Source: Anaerobiospirillum sp. NML120448 (GTDB lineage Bacteria; Pseudomonadota; Gammaproteobacteria; Enterobacterales; Succinivibrionaceae). Taken from it: 64,000 nt of DNA. Shown here piece after piece: positions 9,126 through 18,209 of this stretch (its first letter is position 1; the number at the start of each line of letters is the position of its first letter). The notes beneath the pieces were generated by a model that did not search any database, was not told the DNA's origin, and was given only the letters and a program-made list of their open reading frames with translations. The stretch lies in the NCBI RefSeq assembly GCF_023050945.1, contig NZ_JALKIM010000001.1, positions 1 through 64,000 on the forward strand. Reading direction: 5' to 3'. The position numbers and the translations under genes are program-made.

Positions 9126-10232
9126 TTATTTTTGATAAAAATCTTGTAATGCAGGTAATAGAACTTGTTCTTTAATCTCAGGGCTTAAAACTTTAAGCTC
9201 TTTAGTATTAGGATCCAGCATATCTAAATCTAAAGTAACTGGATGCTCATTAGGATCGCCATATAAGGCCCAACGAGTATGCGAGTTAGACTTTCTAGTT
9301 GAGTAGAAGCAAATAGCGCTCTTATGATAGTTACCAGCAATTTGAGTAATGCCAGTACTTGGGCCAATAAACACCTTACAACTATCAACCATAGCCGCAG
9401 CTACTAATAATGAGTCAACATTAATAAAGGTATGAATATACTGATGATAATGCTCGGGGATCAAACTTAAAATTTGCTTGCAAGCTTCACGATTAGGCTC
9501 TATACCCATGATAATAATTTTAGGTGGTACTACCGCCAAGCTATCAGTACTGCCAGGCAAGCTAGCTTGATTGCCAGACAAGCCATAACGTCTAATATTA
9601 TCCTCATTTAATAAGCCCTCGATAATCTGGGCATAACCTGTAATGGATAAGTTAGATCCTGAGCCACCAGTAAAGGGATTAACTAAAATAAAGTCCTCTC
9701 CCATCATACCTTCTTGGTGGAAATAGCTCACAATAGAGGCTTTTTCCCTTTGAGTGTAGATAATGCGATCAAAGCGCACCCCCACCTCATCAAAAAGATG
9801 TCTATCTAAAGAACGAACCAAATCAAGATTATACTCAGCTTCACTCTTTTGGCATAAAGAGCGACGTTGTCTTACGCCCTTATTGTAGTGAAAGAAAGAC
9901 ATAATCTTGGATAAAGGGCCAATACGAATGCTAGCCCCACAATCTTTAGCCAATTTTGAAATGCGGTTATCAGAAACTAAGGCAATAAAGACATCAGGAT
10001 GATATTGAGCTAAATAATCTGCAATATCTTGCCCCTCTTTAAAGTGATCAATGCAAATACACTCATCAACACAATTGAGGTTTTTAGCAATCATCCAATT
10101 GTTCTTACTCACTAGAGCAATCACTTTGGCTTCTGGGTACATAGCCTTAGCTGTCGCAAAGGATGGAATAGAAACAACAAAATCGCCTATCTTATCCGTG
10201 CGCGAAATAATAATAGTTTTAATAGCACTCAT
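9126..10232 (-). CDS. family 9 glycosyltransferase (heptosyltransferase-like)
   Basis: Member of the ADP-heptose:LPS heptosyltransferase family (GT9). The N-terminus IIISRTDKIGDFVVSIP is the typical first strand and loop, and the C-terminal half has VFIGPSTGITQIAGNYH, matching the conserved donor-binding segment. It is about 368 residues. Start at the ATG at 10232, which has GGGGG 6 nt upstream; the ATG at 10238 abuts the ribosome-binding site and is less likely. It lies immediately upstream of the WaaE-like gene. Two further GT9 genes occur at 29.3 and 37.7 kb and fit WaaF and OpsX/WaaC better, so this one may add a third heptose or another core sugar (inference). Confidence 0.85.
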   Translation of the reverse strand: MSAIKTIIISRTDKIGDFVVSIPSFATAKAMYPEAKVIALVSKNNWMIAKNLNCVDECICIDHFKEGQDIADYLAQYHPDVFIALVSDNRISKLAKDCGASIRIGPLSKIMSFFHYNKGVRQRRSLCQKSEAEYNLDLVRSLDRHLFDEVGVRFDRIIYTQREKASIVSYFHQEGMMGEDFILVNPFTGGSGSNLSITGYAQIIEGLLNEDNIRRYGLSGNQASLPGSTDSLAVVPPKIIIMGIEPNREACKQILSLIPEHYHQYIHTFINVDSLLVAAAMVDSCKVFIGPSTGITQIAGNYHKSAICFYSTRKSNSHTRWALYGDPNEHPVTLDLDMLDPNTKELKVLSPEIKEQVLLPALQDFYQK

Positions 10233-10344
10233 AATCATCCCCCTTTAGGATGAGCTTTAGCCTAATAGCCCATACAATTGCTAAAAATTAGCTTTGATAG
10301 CCAAGAAAAAAGCCTATGTTTTGGCTAAACAGTAAATACTGCTA

Positions 10345-10398
10345 TGTTATACTAAAAATTTTTTTCTAATACTAAGAAGATCATCTTTCTTAGTTTTT
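10345..10398 (+). promoter_or_regulatory. argS promoter and possible leader attenuator
   Basis: An extended -10 (TGTTATACT, 10345-10353) is followed by a stem-loop: CTAAGAAGA (10372-10380) pairs with TCTTTCTTAG (10384-10393) with one bulge, then TTTTTAT. That is an intrinsic-terminator shape about 90 nt before argS with no gene upstream on this strand. It may be an attenuator; the stem is modest and A/T-rich. Confidence 0.35.
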
Positions 10399-10485
10399 AT
10401 CCTATTTTTTGTGCCACTTGAGGAGACCTCTGGGCTCAAACGCTACGTAGTACTTAAATTTGAGTCTTGGTTTTGTTGATAGCTT

Positions 10486-12222
10486 ATGAAAAATATCGTT
10501 GCATCTTTAGTACTTGCAAGTCTTAACAAGTTAAAAGCAGATTTTGATATTCCAAGTGATATTGAAAGCAAGATCCGTATCGATCGTACCAAGGACAAAA
10601 GTCACGGCGATTTTGCTACCAACATTGCTATGTTATTAGCTAAGCCTTTAGGTAAGAACCCTCGTCAATTAGCCGAGTTAATTGTAGCTGCACTGCCTCA
10701 AGATGAGCGTGTTGCTAAAACTGAAATTGCAGGTCCTGGCTTTATTAACTTCTTTGTTAACTCTGACCATCAGGCCTCTCAACTACAAAATATGCTCCAA
10801 GATGAGCGCTTGGGAGTACCACTTGCAGCCACAGCACAAAATGTAGTGGTTGACTATTCAGCACCTAATGTTGCTAAAGAAATGGCCGTTCACCACATTC
10901 GCTCCACTGTTATTGGTGATGCTGTAGTACGTGTATTAGAGTTCTTAGGCCATAAGGTTACTCGTGCTAACCACGTAGGTGACTGGGGTACCCAATTTGG
11001 TATGCTCATCGCTTACTTAGAGAAATGCGAAAATGAAAGTGGCCAAGGCATGGATCTTAGCGACTTTGAAGCTTTCTACCGTGAGGCTAAGCGTTGCTTT
11101 GACGAAGATGAAAGCTTTGCTACCAAGGCTCGTTCTTACGTAGTACGCCTCCAAGGCGGCGATAGCTATTGCTACGACATGTGGCAAAAGCTTGTAAAAA
11201 TGACCATGGATCAAAACCAAGCTATCTATGATCGTCTTAATGTAACCTTATCACAAAAAGATGTCATGGGTGAGAGCCTTTATAACAATATGCTACCTCA
11301 AGTAGTTGAAGACTTAATGAGCCGTGGCATTGCTGTTGAGGATCAAGGTGCCATTGTAGTTTACCTTGATGAGTTCAAGAATAAAGAGGGCGAAAAGCTA
11401 GGTATTATTATTCGTAAGAGTGATGGCGGCTATTTATACACCACCACTGATATTGCCTGCGTAAAATACCGTGTAGAGCACTTCCATGCTAATCGCTTAA
11501 TGTACTTTATTGACTCCCGCCAGCATCAGCACTTAGAGGCTGCCTGGAAGATTGCCCGTATTGCTGGCTACTTACCTGAGGATGTGACTATTGAGCATGA
11601 TGCCTTTGGCATGATGTTAGGTAAAGATGGTAAGCCATTTAAGACCCGTACTGGTGGCACTGTTAAGCTTAAGGACTTATTAGATGAGGCTGAAAAGCGT
11701 GTTGATGCTATGCTTACCGAGCGTGGTACTCAATATGAGCCTCAAGAAAGAGCAGAGATTGTCCACAAGATTGCTATTGGCGCTGTTAAATATGCTGATT
11801 TATCTAAGAATCGCTTAACAGACTATATTTTTGATTGGGAGCAAATGTTAGCCTTTGAGGGTAATACTGCCCCATATTTACAATATGCCTATAGCCGTAT
11901 TCAATCTATTTTCCGTAAGACTGATAAACAGCCTGGCAATATCACCATTACTCATGAGGCTGAAGAGGCTTTAGCTACTAAGCTTTTAGCTTTTGGTGAG
12001 GTAGTACAATCCGTATCTAATAAGGCTATGCCTCATTTATTATGCACTTACTTATTTGAGCTTTCTGGCACCTTTATGCGTTTTTACGAGGCCTGCCCAG
12101 TGCTTAAAGATGGTGTTGATGAGCAAACCTGCAGTTCACGTTTAGCTTTATGTGCTCTTAGTGCTCGTGTACTTAAGCAAGGTCTCAACCTCTTAGGTAT
12201 TGAAGTAATGGAAAAGATGTAA
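10486..12222 (+). CDS. argS: arginyl-tRNA synthetase
   Basis: Class I synthetase that charges tRNA-Arg, 578 residues as usual. It has the N-terminal additional domain, [43 protein letters not shown] and the C-terminal anticodon-binding domain ending in [10 protein letters not shown]. Odd point: the HIGH-type signature, HVGH in most ArgRS as I recall, reads AVHH here (residues 134-137, within [11 protein letters not shown]). The surrounding motif is intact, so it is probably a tolerated variant. Downstream, two stem-loops (CTCCACCT/AGGTGGAG near 12238-12276 and GGGCTCAT/ATGAGCCC at 12310-12332) separate it from the ftsN-like gene. Confidence 0.96.
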   Translation: MKNIVASLVLASLNKLKADFDIPSDIESKIRIDRTKDKSHGDFATNIAMLLAKPLGKNPRQLAELIVAALPQDERVAKTEIAGPGFINFFVNSDHQASQLQNMLQDERLGVPLAATAQNVVVDYSAPNVAKEMAVHHIRSTVIGDAVVRVLEFLGHKVTRANHVGDWGTQFGMLIAYLEKCENESGQGMDLSDFEAFYREAKRCFDEDESFATKARSYVVRLQGGDSYCYDMWQKLVKMTMDQNQAIYDRLNVTLSQKDVMGESLYNNMLPQVVEDLMSRGIAVEDQGAIVVYLDEFKNKEGEKLGIIIRKSDGGYLYTTTDIACVKYRVEHFHANRLMYFIDSRQHQHLEAAWKIARIAGYLPEDVTIEHDAFGMMLGKDGKPFKTRTGGTVKLKDLLDEAEKRVDAMLTERGTQYEPQERAEIVHKIAIGAVKYADLSKNRLTDYIFDWEQMLAFEGNTAPYLQYAYSRIQSIFRKTDKQPGNITITHEAEEALATKLLAFGEVVQSVSNKAMPHLLCTYLFELSGTFMRFYEACPVLKDGVDEQTCSSRLALCALSARVLKQGLNLLGIEVMEKM

Positions 12223-12395
12223 CAGCTGTTAACTACTCCACCTAAAATTAGGTTAGCTCCTTTTAAGGTGGAGCTTAAAGCAGCTTAATTTATTTACTCC
12301 ATGCTTACTGGGCTCATTATTAATATGAGCCCTATTAGCTTTAATTTTAATAAAGCCTTGTCCTATAGGCTAAGGCATTAGTGAGGATAATCTTA

Positions 12396-13103
12396 GTGAA
12401 GATTAGCATTGATTCTCTCTTTAAAGGCAAAGAGTTGCCACCTCAAAAAAAGCGTGTCTTAGCTATAGGTGGTGTTGCTTTTATTGTTTTGCTCTTTATT
12501 AGTTTCTTATTGTCATTATCCGAGGGTGATGATAAAGCTAATCAAGCTAACAATAATAATGCTATCGAGCAAAATGCCCAGACCAACAATGGTGCCTCAG
12601 GTAGCCTACAGCTGCCTAGCTCCCAGCGCTATGACTTTGAAAGCTCAGGACAAGTAGTAGGTGGCGGCCTTGAGAGTTTGTTAAATGATGCTCCAAGCAC
12701 CAATAACAATATTGGGGTTAACAACGATCCTTTTGCTAACATGAATGGCCAAGGCACCACTCATGAAGATGAACAAGCTTTAGGACCAGCTCCAATCCCA
12801 ACTGAGGATGACTACGATAATCAAGATGATGCCCCTCAAGAGCTGATTGCTCCACAAGCACCGCAAGCACCAGCTTCAAGCCAAACTTCTTTATATTGTG
12901 ATAGCTACTCAACCTCAGCTGGGGCTGAAAGCCAAAAAGCAGTGTTAGCCTTCCAAGGTATTAGCGCCAGCGTCATCACCAATAAAGATGGCACTTATGG
13001 ATTAAAGCTTGGCCCATTTAAGGATGCTCAATTAGCTCGAGATACTTTTAATGAACTAGCTAATAAAGGTCTGCTTCAACGCTGTGCTTTAATTAAGCAA
13101 TAA
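12396..13103 (+). CDS. ftsN: FtsN-like cell-division protein (SPOR domain)
   Basis: Topology is that of FtsN: short cytoplasmic N-terminus, one membrane helix at about residues 20-42 (VLAIGGVAFIVLLFISFLL), a long Asn/Gln/Pro-rich periplasmic linker, and a C-terminal SPOR-like domain (from SLYCDSYSTSAGAESQ to the end) that would bind denuded septal peptidoglycan. A Cys pair (Cys in SLYC and QRC) may form the SPOR disulfide. The position before hslV-hslU matches E. coli ftsN. It is short (235 residues; E. coli about 319). I place the start at the GTG at 12396, preceded by GAGG; the frame is open to a GTG at 12381. The family call rests on topology plus synteny. Confidence 0.75.
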   Translation: MKISIDSLFKGKELPPQKKRVLAIGGVAFIVLLFISFLLSLSEGDDKANQANNNNAIEQNAQTNNGASGSLQLPSSQRYDFESSGQVVGGGLESLLNDAPSTNNNIGVNNDPFANMNGQGTTHEDEQALGPAPIPTEDDYDNQDDAPQELIAPQAPQAPASSQTSLYCDSYSTSAGAESQKAVLAFQGISASVITNKDGTYGLKLGPFKDAQLARDTFNELANKGLLQRCALIKQ

Positions 13104-13114
13104 GTTTTAACTAC

Positions 13115-13143
13115 AAAGCCTCAAGTTTTCTTGAGGCTTTTTT
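13115..13143 (+). terminator. intrinsic terminator after ftsN
   Basis: AAAGCCTCAAG (13115-13125), TTTT loop, CTTGAGGCTTT (13130-13140) and a T-run. The stem is a perfect 11 bp. Confidence 0.88.
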
Positions 13144-13180
13144 CATATTTACATGAGCATAATTAATTTTGCTCACCTAC

Positions 13181-13210
13181 CTTGATTTTTTACTACCTTG
13201 ACCCCATTTA
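13181..13210 (+). promoter_or_regulatory. sigma-32 (heat-shock) type promoter for hslVU
   Basis: CTTGATT (13181-13187), 14-nt spacer, CCCCATTTA (13202-13210). This fits the RpoH consensus (CTTGAAA, about 13-14 nt, CCCCATNT) and lies about 115 nt upstream of hslV, known to be an RpoH-regulated operon in E. coli. Between it and the ftsN terminator there is no other gene. Confidence 0.75.
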
Positions 13211-13324
13211 AAAAAAATACGTTTGCTTATTAAGCTTCAAAGTCTGTCATAAGTGAAGTAGAAAATAATAGTTCTTGTTATTTATTACAGACTTTAAAGT
13301 TTAGTTAATACTTTTGGATTTTTT

Positions 13325-13933
13325 ATGACTACTATTGTTTCCGTTCGTAGAAATGGTGTCGTAGCTGTAGGTGGTGATGGTCAAGTCACTATGGGCCAGA
13401 GCACTGTGTTAAAAGACAATGCTCGTAAAGTACGACGCTTATTTAAAGGTCGCGTGATTGCAGGCTTTGCTGGCTCAACTGCAGATGCTTTTACCTTATT
13501 AGATCTCTTTGAAAAGAAGTTAGAGGCTCACCAAGGCATTTTAGAGCGTGCTTGCGTGGCCTTAGTCAAAGACTGGCGTACTGATAAAATGCTACGCAAG
13601 CTTGAGGCTATTTTAATCGTTGCCGATAAGGACAGCTCCTTCTTAATTTCTGGATCTGGTGATGTAGTCCATATGGATGACGATATTCTAGCTACTGGTT
13701 CTGGCGGCAATTATGCTCTGTCAGCAGCTCGTGCTTTGGCAAGAAATACTGAGCTTAGTGCTGAGGAAATTGTTAAGCAATCTTTACAAATTGCTGGTGA
13801 AATTTGTGTCTTTACTAACCAAAGCCACATTATTGAAACCATTAGCAATAATGAAGAGCAAGCTAAATCTCAAGAACAAGATGCCATCAAGACTCAAGAC
13901 AACAACCAGGGCACAGCCTGGAGCGCAGATTAA
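13325..13933 (+). CDS. hslV: HslV peptidase of the HslVU (ClpYQ) protease
   Basis: Proteasome-beta-like N-terminal threonine hydrolase that degrades proteins unfolded by Hsl[12 protein letters not shown] gives the catalytic Thr2 after Met removal. [30 protein letters not shown] and ATGSGGNYA are family signatures. The conserved domain ends near residue 172; the remaining 30 residues are a Gln/Asn/Glu-rich tail not usual for HslV. It is 12 nt upstream of hslU, so co-translated in one operon, behind the sigma-32-type promoter at 13181-13210. Confidence 0.96.
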   Translation: MTTIVSVRRNGVVAVGGDGQVTMGQSTVLKDNARKVRRLFKGRVIAGFAGSTADAFTLLDLFEKKLEAHQGILERACVALVKDWRTDKMLRKLEAILIVADKDSSFLISGSGDVVHMDDDILATGSGGNYALSAARALARNTELSAEEIVKQSLQIAGEICVFTNQSHIIETISNNEEQAKSQEQDAIKTQDNNQGTAWSAD

Positions 13934-13945
13934 TTAAGGATCACT

Positions 13946-15277
13946 ATGTCAGAGTTAACCCCACGTGAGATTGTTAGCGAATTAGATCGCTTTATTATTG
14001 GTCAAGGTGAAGCCAAGCGTGCTGTTGCTATTGCTATGCGTAATAGATGGCGTCGCATGCAGTTAGATCCTAAGATTAGACAGGAAATTTATCCTAAAAA
14101 CATCTTAATGATCGGCCCTACTGGTGTTGGTAAAACTGAAATTGCCCGCCGTTTAGCTACTTTAGCTAAAGCTCCATTTATCAAGGTAGAAGCCACTAAA
14201 TACACTGAGGTAGGCTACGTTGGTAAAGAGGTAGACTCCATTATTCGTGAGCTCATGGAAGTATCCATGAAGCTGGTTAAAGAAGAGGCTCTCAAGCGCA
14301 ATAAGGTTAAGGCCGAAGAGGCTGCCGAAGAGCGTATCTTAGATGCTCTCCTGCCAGCACCATCAGCTAGCGAGGAGGAGAAGCTTAACAATCATACTCG
14401 CCAAGTTTTCCGTAAGAAATTACGTGAAGGTGAGCTTGATGACCGTGTAATCGAGATCCGTACTCAAGACAAGCAAACAGGCTTTAGCATTATTGGTGGC
14501 GGCAGCTCTCCTATGGATGATGTGGGCAACCAATTACAGTCTTTATTTGACTCCTTATCTCAAAATCGTACTGTAGTACGTAAGATGACTGTTAAAGAGG
14601 CCTTTAAAGAAGTTTGCCAAGAGGAAGCTGAAAAGCAAGTTTCAGTAGATGATCTTAAGAGTGAAGCCATTAAGCTTTGTGAAAACCAAGGTATTGTCTT
14701 TATTGATGAGATCGATAAGATTTGCGGTGGCGACACCAACACTGGCTCTCGAGGTGAAGTTTCACGTCAGGGCGTACAACGTGATTTGCTACCTTTAATT
14801 GAAGGCTGCCAAATCAACACCAAGTATGGCATTGTTCGCACTGATCACATTCTCTTTATTACCTCAGGTGCTTTCCAAATTGCCAAACCATCTGATCTCA
14901 TTCCAGAGTTACAAGGCCGTTTACCAATTCGTGTAGAGTTAAAGCCATTAACCGCTGATGACTTTGTACGAATTTTAAAAGAGCCACACGCTTCTTTAAC
15001 TAAGCAATATGAGTACTTATTAGCTACTGAAAATGTAAAGATTTCCTTTACTGATGAGGCTATTAAGCGTATTGCCGAAGATGCCTTCACTGTTAATGAG
15101 AAGACCGAAAATATTGGTGCTCGTCGTCTCCATACTTTAATGGAAAAACTCTTAGACAGTATTTCTTTTGATGCTCCTGATAATCCAGGTACTTGCATTG
15201 AAATTGATGCTGACTACGTCAATAAGCACTTAAGTGATATTGTTGAGGACGAAGACTTATCACGCTATATTCTTTAG
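13946..15277 (+). CDS. hslU: HslU ATPase subunit of HslVU protease
   Basis: AAA+ unfoldase that feeds substrates to HslV. Walker A is GPTGVGKTE (57-65), Walker B is IVFIDEIDK (about 249-257), and the I-domain lies between them. The C-terminus ends in DLSRYIL, the hydrophobic tail that docks into HslV. Length 443 residues is standard. AAGGA precedes the ATG. Confidence 0.97.
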   Translation: MSELTPREIVSELDRFIIGQGEAKRAVAIAMRNRWRRMQLDPKIRQEIYPKNILMIGPTGVGKTEIARRLATLAKAPFIKVEATKYTEVGYVGKEVDSIIRELMEVSMKLVKEEALKRNKVKAEEAAEERILDALLPAPSASEEEKLNNHTRQVFRKKLREGELDDRVIEIRTQDKQTGFSIIGGGSSPMDDVGNQLQSLFDSLSQNRTVVRKMTVKEAFKEVCQEEAEKQVSVDDLKSEAIKLCENQGIVFIDEIDKICGGDTNTGSRGEVSRQGVQRDLLPLIEGCQINTKYGIVRTDHILFITSGAFQIAKPSDLIPELQGRLPIRVELKPLTADDFVRILKEPHASLTKQYEYLLATENVKISFTDEAIKRIAEDAFTVNEKTENIGARRLHTLMEKLLDSISFDAPDNPGTCIEIDADYVNKHLSDIVEDEDLSRYIL

Positions 15278-15301
15278 TTTTAAAGAATTTTCCCAAAAAA
15301 T

Positions 15302-15343
15302 AGCCCAGAGAACTTAGATCTAAGCTCTCTGGGCTTATTTTTT
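15302..15343 (+). terminator. intrinsic terminator after hslU
   Basis: AGCCCAGAGA...CTTAG and CTAAG...TCTCTGGGCT form a nearly perfect palindrome (15302-15335, one A-C mismatch), followed by TTATTTTTT. Confidence 0.87.
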
Positions 15344-15427
15344 GTAAATTATTTTTTTCTAAGCAAAGCCTTAAAGAAAAATGCTAATATTATTACATGT
15401 TGTTTATTACTAAACAGTTTTTTAATT

Positions 15428-15679
15428 ATGAGCCGAGAACAATTAAGTCTACGCGAACTTGAGCTGATTCAAGAGCTCAATGAGATCGCTGCCAAAACAG
15501 ATGATTTAAGCCGTAGTATTGATGAAAAGTTTCGCACCCTAGATCGTAAAGATTTAGAAATTGCAGCTTTAAAGCGTGAGCTTGAATCATGTAAAAGAGA
15601 AAATGCTCGCCTCTTTGAAATTATCCAAAGTTGGCGTTCGCGTATGGATAAAGTGCTTGAGACCCTTCAAGCCAATTAA
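15428..15679 (+). CDS. zapB: small coiled-coil protein, ZapB-like
   Basis: 83 residues, almost entirely predicted coiled coil (heptads from about residue 7 to 78), no membrane segment. ZapB, a Z-ring-associated coiled coil of about 80 residues, has a C-terminal pattern REN..L.E....W..R....L, and here KRENARLFEIIQSWRSRMDKVLETL fits it. E. coli zapB also lies downstream of hslVU, with menA and rraA between. The call combines weak similarity and synteny; another small coiled-coil protein is possible. A terminator follows at 15684-15712. Confidence 0.6.
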   Translation: MSREQLSLRELELIQELNEIAAKTDDLSRSIDEKFRTLDRKDLEIAALKRELESCKRENARLFEIIQSWRSRMDKVLETLQAN

Positions 15680-15683
15680 AGTT

Positions 15684-15712
15684 ATTAGGCCCATTATGGG
15701 CCTTAATTTTTT
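15684..15712 (+). terminator. intrinsic terminator after zapB-like gene
   Basis: AGGCCCA (15687-15693), TTA loop, TGGGCCT (15697-15703), then TAATTTTTT. Confidence 0.8.
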
Positions 15713-15726
15713 CAGTTACAGGCTAG

Positions 15727-16635
15727 CTAAAGAGCCTGCTCAATATGGTTAAGCGAATCTTGCTTTGGGGTAACGCCAAAGAATTTGGAATAGTCACGAG
15801 AAAACTGCTGATCGCTGTTATAACCTACCATATTACTTACTTCAACAGCTTTATACTTAAAAGAGGTCAGCATCCTACGAGCTTCTAATAAGCGCTTGCG
15901 TCTAATATATTGCAAAGGCGACATGGCAGTAACCTCTTTAAAATGCTTAAAGAAATTAGAGCTGGACATAGCACAGAGCTTAGCTAAATCATCTACAGCA
16001 ATACTCTTAGTATAGTTACGATTGATGTAATCAATAGCCTTTACAATGACAATGGTCTTCCTTACTACAAAATGAGCAATCATAGGTGCCAAGCGTTCAT
16101 TCTTTAACCAATGGTAATAAAGCTCTCTTTTTTGCAGCAAATAAGGATAGACATCAGTAAAATTGCCCAAACGCAAATCTAACATACGATCTAATACGCT
16201 TAAGTCATAATAGCCTGACTCCATTTTAGTAAAAGCCATAGGAGGCAATTGATCCTTATAATAGTTAGGATCAACTTTGTAATTATTGGAAGTCATGACC
16301 TTGGCTAACAGATTAGTATCGATATTAACCTTCAAAGCGATATGAGGATTTTGCTCACTAGCATCCACAATCTTGAAGTTAGCAGGCATGTTTAAAGTAT
16401 TAACAAACACTTCACCGCTGCTATAAGCAATGGTCTTGTCTCCAATAGAACACTCCTTTTGACCATTGATAAGATAAATCACTGCTGGGTTATAAATAGT
16501 AGGACAGGATATAGATTCACTGCTGGTAATCTTAATACAAGTTATTCCATCAATGAGATTAGTAGAGCCTTCTTGCGGTAGTACCTTACTTATCTTGTCT
16601 ATTATTCTAGATAGCAATTGCTCTTTAGTGCTCAT
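15727..16635 (-). CDS. AraC-family transcriptional regulator
   Basis: Cytoplasmic DNA-binding regulator. The N-terminal half looks like the cupin-type ligand domain of AraC regulators (YNPAVIYLINGQKEC, SSGEVFVNTLNMPANF), and the C-terminal 100 residues hold two helix-turn-helix motifs: VDDLAKLCAMSSSNFFKHFK, then YIRRKRLLEARRML and EVSNMVGYNSDQQFSRDYSK with FFGVTPKQ. I place the start at the ATG at 16635, with GAGG 7 nt upstream; the ATG at 16659 has only an abutting AAGGA. It is transcribed divergently from the exported flavodoxin-like gene at 16731, with under 100 nt between them, so that gene is its likely target (inference). Ligand unknown. Confidence 0.88.
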   Translation of the reverse strand: MSTKEQLLSRIIDKISKVLPQEGSTNLIDGITCIKITSSESISCPTIYNPAVIYLINGQKECSIGDKTIAYSSGEVFVNTLNMPANFKIVDASEQNPHIALKVNIDTNLLAKVMTSNNYKVDPNYYKDQLPPMAFTKMESGYYDLSVLDRMLDLRLGNFTDVYPYLLQKRELYYHWLKNERLAPMIAHFVVRKTIVIVKAIDYINRNYTKSIAVDDLAKLCAMSSSNFFKHFKEVTAMSPLQYIRRKRLLEARRMLTSFKYKAVEVSNMVGYNSDQQFSRDYSKFFGVTPKQDSLNHIEQAL

Positions 16636-16730
16636 ACACAGCCTCAATATTATAGCCATTCCTTAAAATTAACTTTTTACGCTAAAATAAGTTAGTGGCA
16701 GCGGTATTTGTACGTTTTCTAGGGTGTCCC

Positions 16731-17906
16731 ATGTCTTTTATTATTAACTTAAATCTAGCTCATAATACTAAAAAAGTATTGTTCGCTCTATTATTAAGCT
16801 CTCTTACTCCTAGTGCCTGGGCTAATATCACTATGCCTTTACCAAGCGCCAACGCTAGCGATAGCGATAGCGCCAGCTCAAGCGCCAACACTAGCGTTAG
16901 TGCCAGCACTAGCACTAGCTCTATTAACATAGAGGCTAAAGATATTTCATCTGATCCTAGTGCTAAAGTAGCAGCCTCTGATAGTGATACCCCTAAAGAG
17001 ACTCAAATTAAGGAAAAGGCCAAGGTCTATCGTGATCCTTTTGGTAATGTGATCGCCTCACCCCTTAAGAAAGGTGACAACAAGTCTGCTAACAATGATC
17101 AAGAGCATGTAATCACTGAGGATAATATTAAACCTACCAGTTCTCTTGGCCATAAGAAAAGCTCTTTAAGTGCTGATGACCATAAAGCTACCTCCACCCA
17201 ATCAAACAACCAGGTAGCTAAGCTTAAGGTAGCTGTAGTTTATTTTAGTGTTCCTGAGCAAACCGAAAATCAAGATGTTGATGTTTTAAGCGGCGCATCC
17301 AAAATTTTAACTAAAGATCAAAAAGAGCAAGGTACAGTTGAGTACTTGGCTAAACTTATTAATGAACACATGCAAGGTCAACTTTTTGAGCTCAAAAATG
17401 TTAATGACTATCCTAGAGTGCATCAAGCATTAATTAGCCAGACTGCTAAAGAAAAAGATACTAAAGCTCGCCCACAGATTAGCTTAAGCCCAGAATTTAA
17501 TCCTAGTGATTTTGACCTTATTTTTATTGGTTACCCTATTTGGTGGCACGATCTGCCAATGCCTTTATATTCCTTCTTTAATGACTGGGATTTGTCGGGC
17601 AAAACCATCATTCCATTTTGCACTCACGGAGGCAACCGCCCTTATAAGACTTTTGCGCTTATCGCCCACCACGAGCCTAATGCTCAAGTGGTAGTAACCA
17701 ATGGTTTAGTAGTAAATCGCTATAAGGTGCCACTAAAAGGTGAGGACATAGTGCAAAAGTGGCTCAACAAAATCAACACCAATGTCATTATGCCTAAATA
17801 TAGCCACCTCCAAACAGTACTATCACCTGCACCAGCCCCAGCAGGTGCTTCTGCGACTGCCCCTGCTGGTGCGCCTGCTGGCGCTAAGGATCAGGCCCAG
17901 CCTTAG
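16731..17906 (+). CDS. exported flavodoxin-fold protein with low-complexity linker
   Basis: N-terminal signal peptide (VLFALLLSSLTPSAWA, cleavage after AWA about residue 32), then a Ser/Ala/Asp-rich linker, then a flavodoxin-like domain (flavodoxin_4 type) from about residue 175. The domain has VAVVYFSVPE at the first FMN loop, DFDLIFIGYPIWWHDLPMP and SGKTIIPFCTHGG. A short Ala/Pro/Gly tail ends it. Flavodoxins are normally cytoplasmic; here the domain would be periplasmic or surface-exposed. The ATG at 16731 has AGGGTG 6 nt upstream; the frame continues to a GTG at 16695. It pairs with the paralogue at 18210. FMN binding and partner are unproven. Confidence 0.8.
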   Translation: MSFIINLNLAHNTKKVLFALLLSSLTPSAWANITMPLPSANASDSDSASSSANTSVSASTSTSSINIEAKDISSDPSAKVAASDSDTPKETQIKEKAKVYRDPFGNVIASPLKKGDNKSANNDQEHVITEDNIKPTSSLGHKKSSLSADDHKATSTQSNNQVAKLKVAVVYFSVPEQTENQDVDVLSGASKILTKDQKEQGTVEYLAKLINEHMQGQLFELKNVNDYPRVHQALISQTAKEKDTKARPQISLSPEFNPSDFDLIFIGYPIWWHDLPMPLYSFFNDWDLSGKTIIPFCTHGGNRPYKTFALIAHHEPNAQVVVTNGLVVNRYKVPLKGEDIVQKWLNKINTNVIMPKYSHLQTVLSPAPAPAGASATAPAGAPAGAKDQAQP

Positions 17907-17974
17907 GGGCTAGGCCCAGGCTCTGCCTTAGAGCCACACCTCTGGGCCCTGCCTCAGACCTAGGTCCAGGCTCA
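17891..17974 (+). repeat. GC-rich degenerate hexamer tract A
   Basis: Starting in the last codons of the flavodoxin-like gene and running past its stop, the sequence is dense in GGCCCAGG, CTGGGCCCTG, CCTAGGTCCAGG-like units, far richer in G/C than the surrounding DNA. The same type of units recurs at 18551-18831, 43481-43532, 55232-55294, 55851-55930 and 61231-61350. Confidence 0.7.
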
Positions 17975-18209
17975 AACTACTCCCCCTAGAGCTATAGCCT
18001 CCACAGGCTATGCTCTATGTCATTACTACGACTAAGAGGACACTTAGGCAAAATAATAATCAGGGCAACACCATTGCATTATCTGCCTTTTGTAGTGATA
18101 TCTATACATGGCACATATTTAGCTTAAACAACTTAAAAATTAGTCAACCAGGGAAGACTAAAGCTTAATCTTTACCAAAGATACAGATATAGTTATTTGC
18201 CTTCTCGTA
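17907..18209. other. spacer between the two flavodoxin-like genes
   Basis: About 300 nt. The first 70 nt are GC-rich tract A. The rest is A/T-rich with no clear terminator, so read-through into the second gene is possible. No coding frame is credible. Confidence 0.5.

Noticed and set aside
10411-10479. 22-codon leader peptide before argS
   Set aside because: Only one Arg codon, a GTG start and no Shine-Dalgarno; insufficient for a leader peptide claim.
14845-15198. 117-codon minus-strand frame inside hslU
   Set aside because: It is wholly antisense to a strongly conserved coding region.
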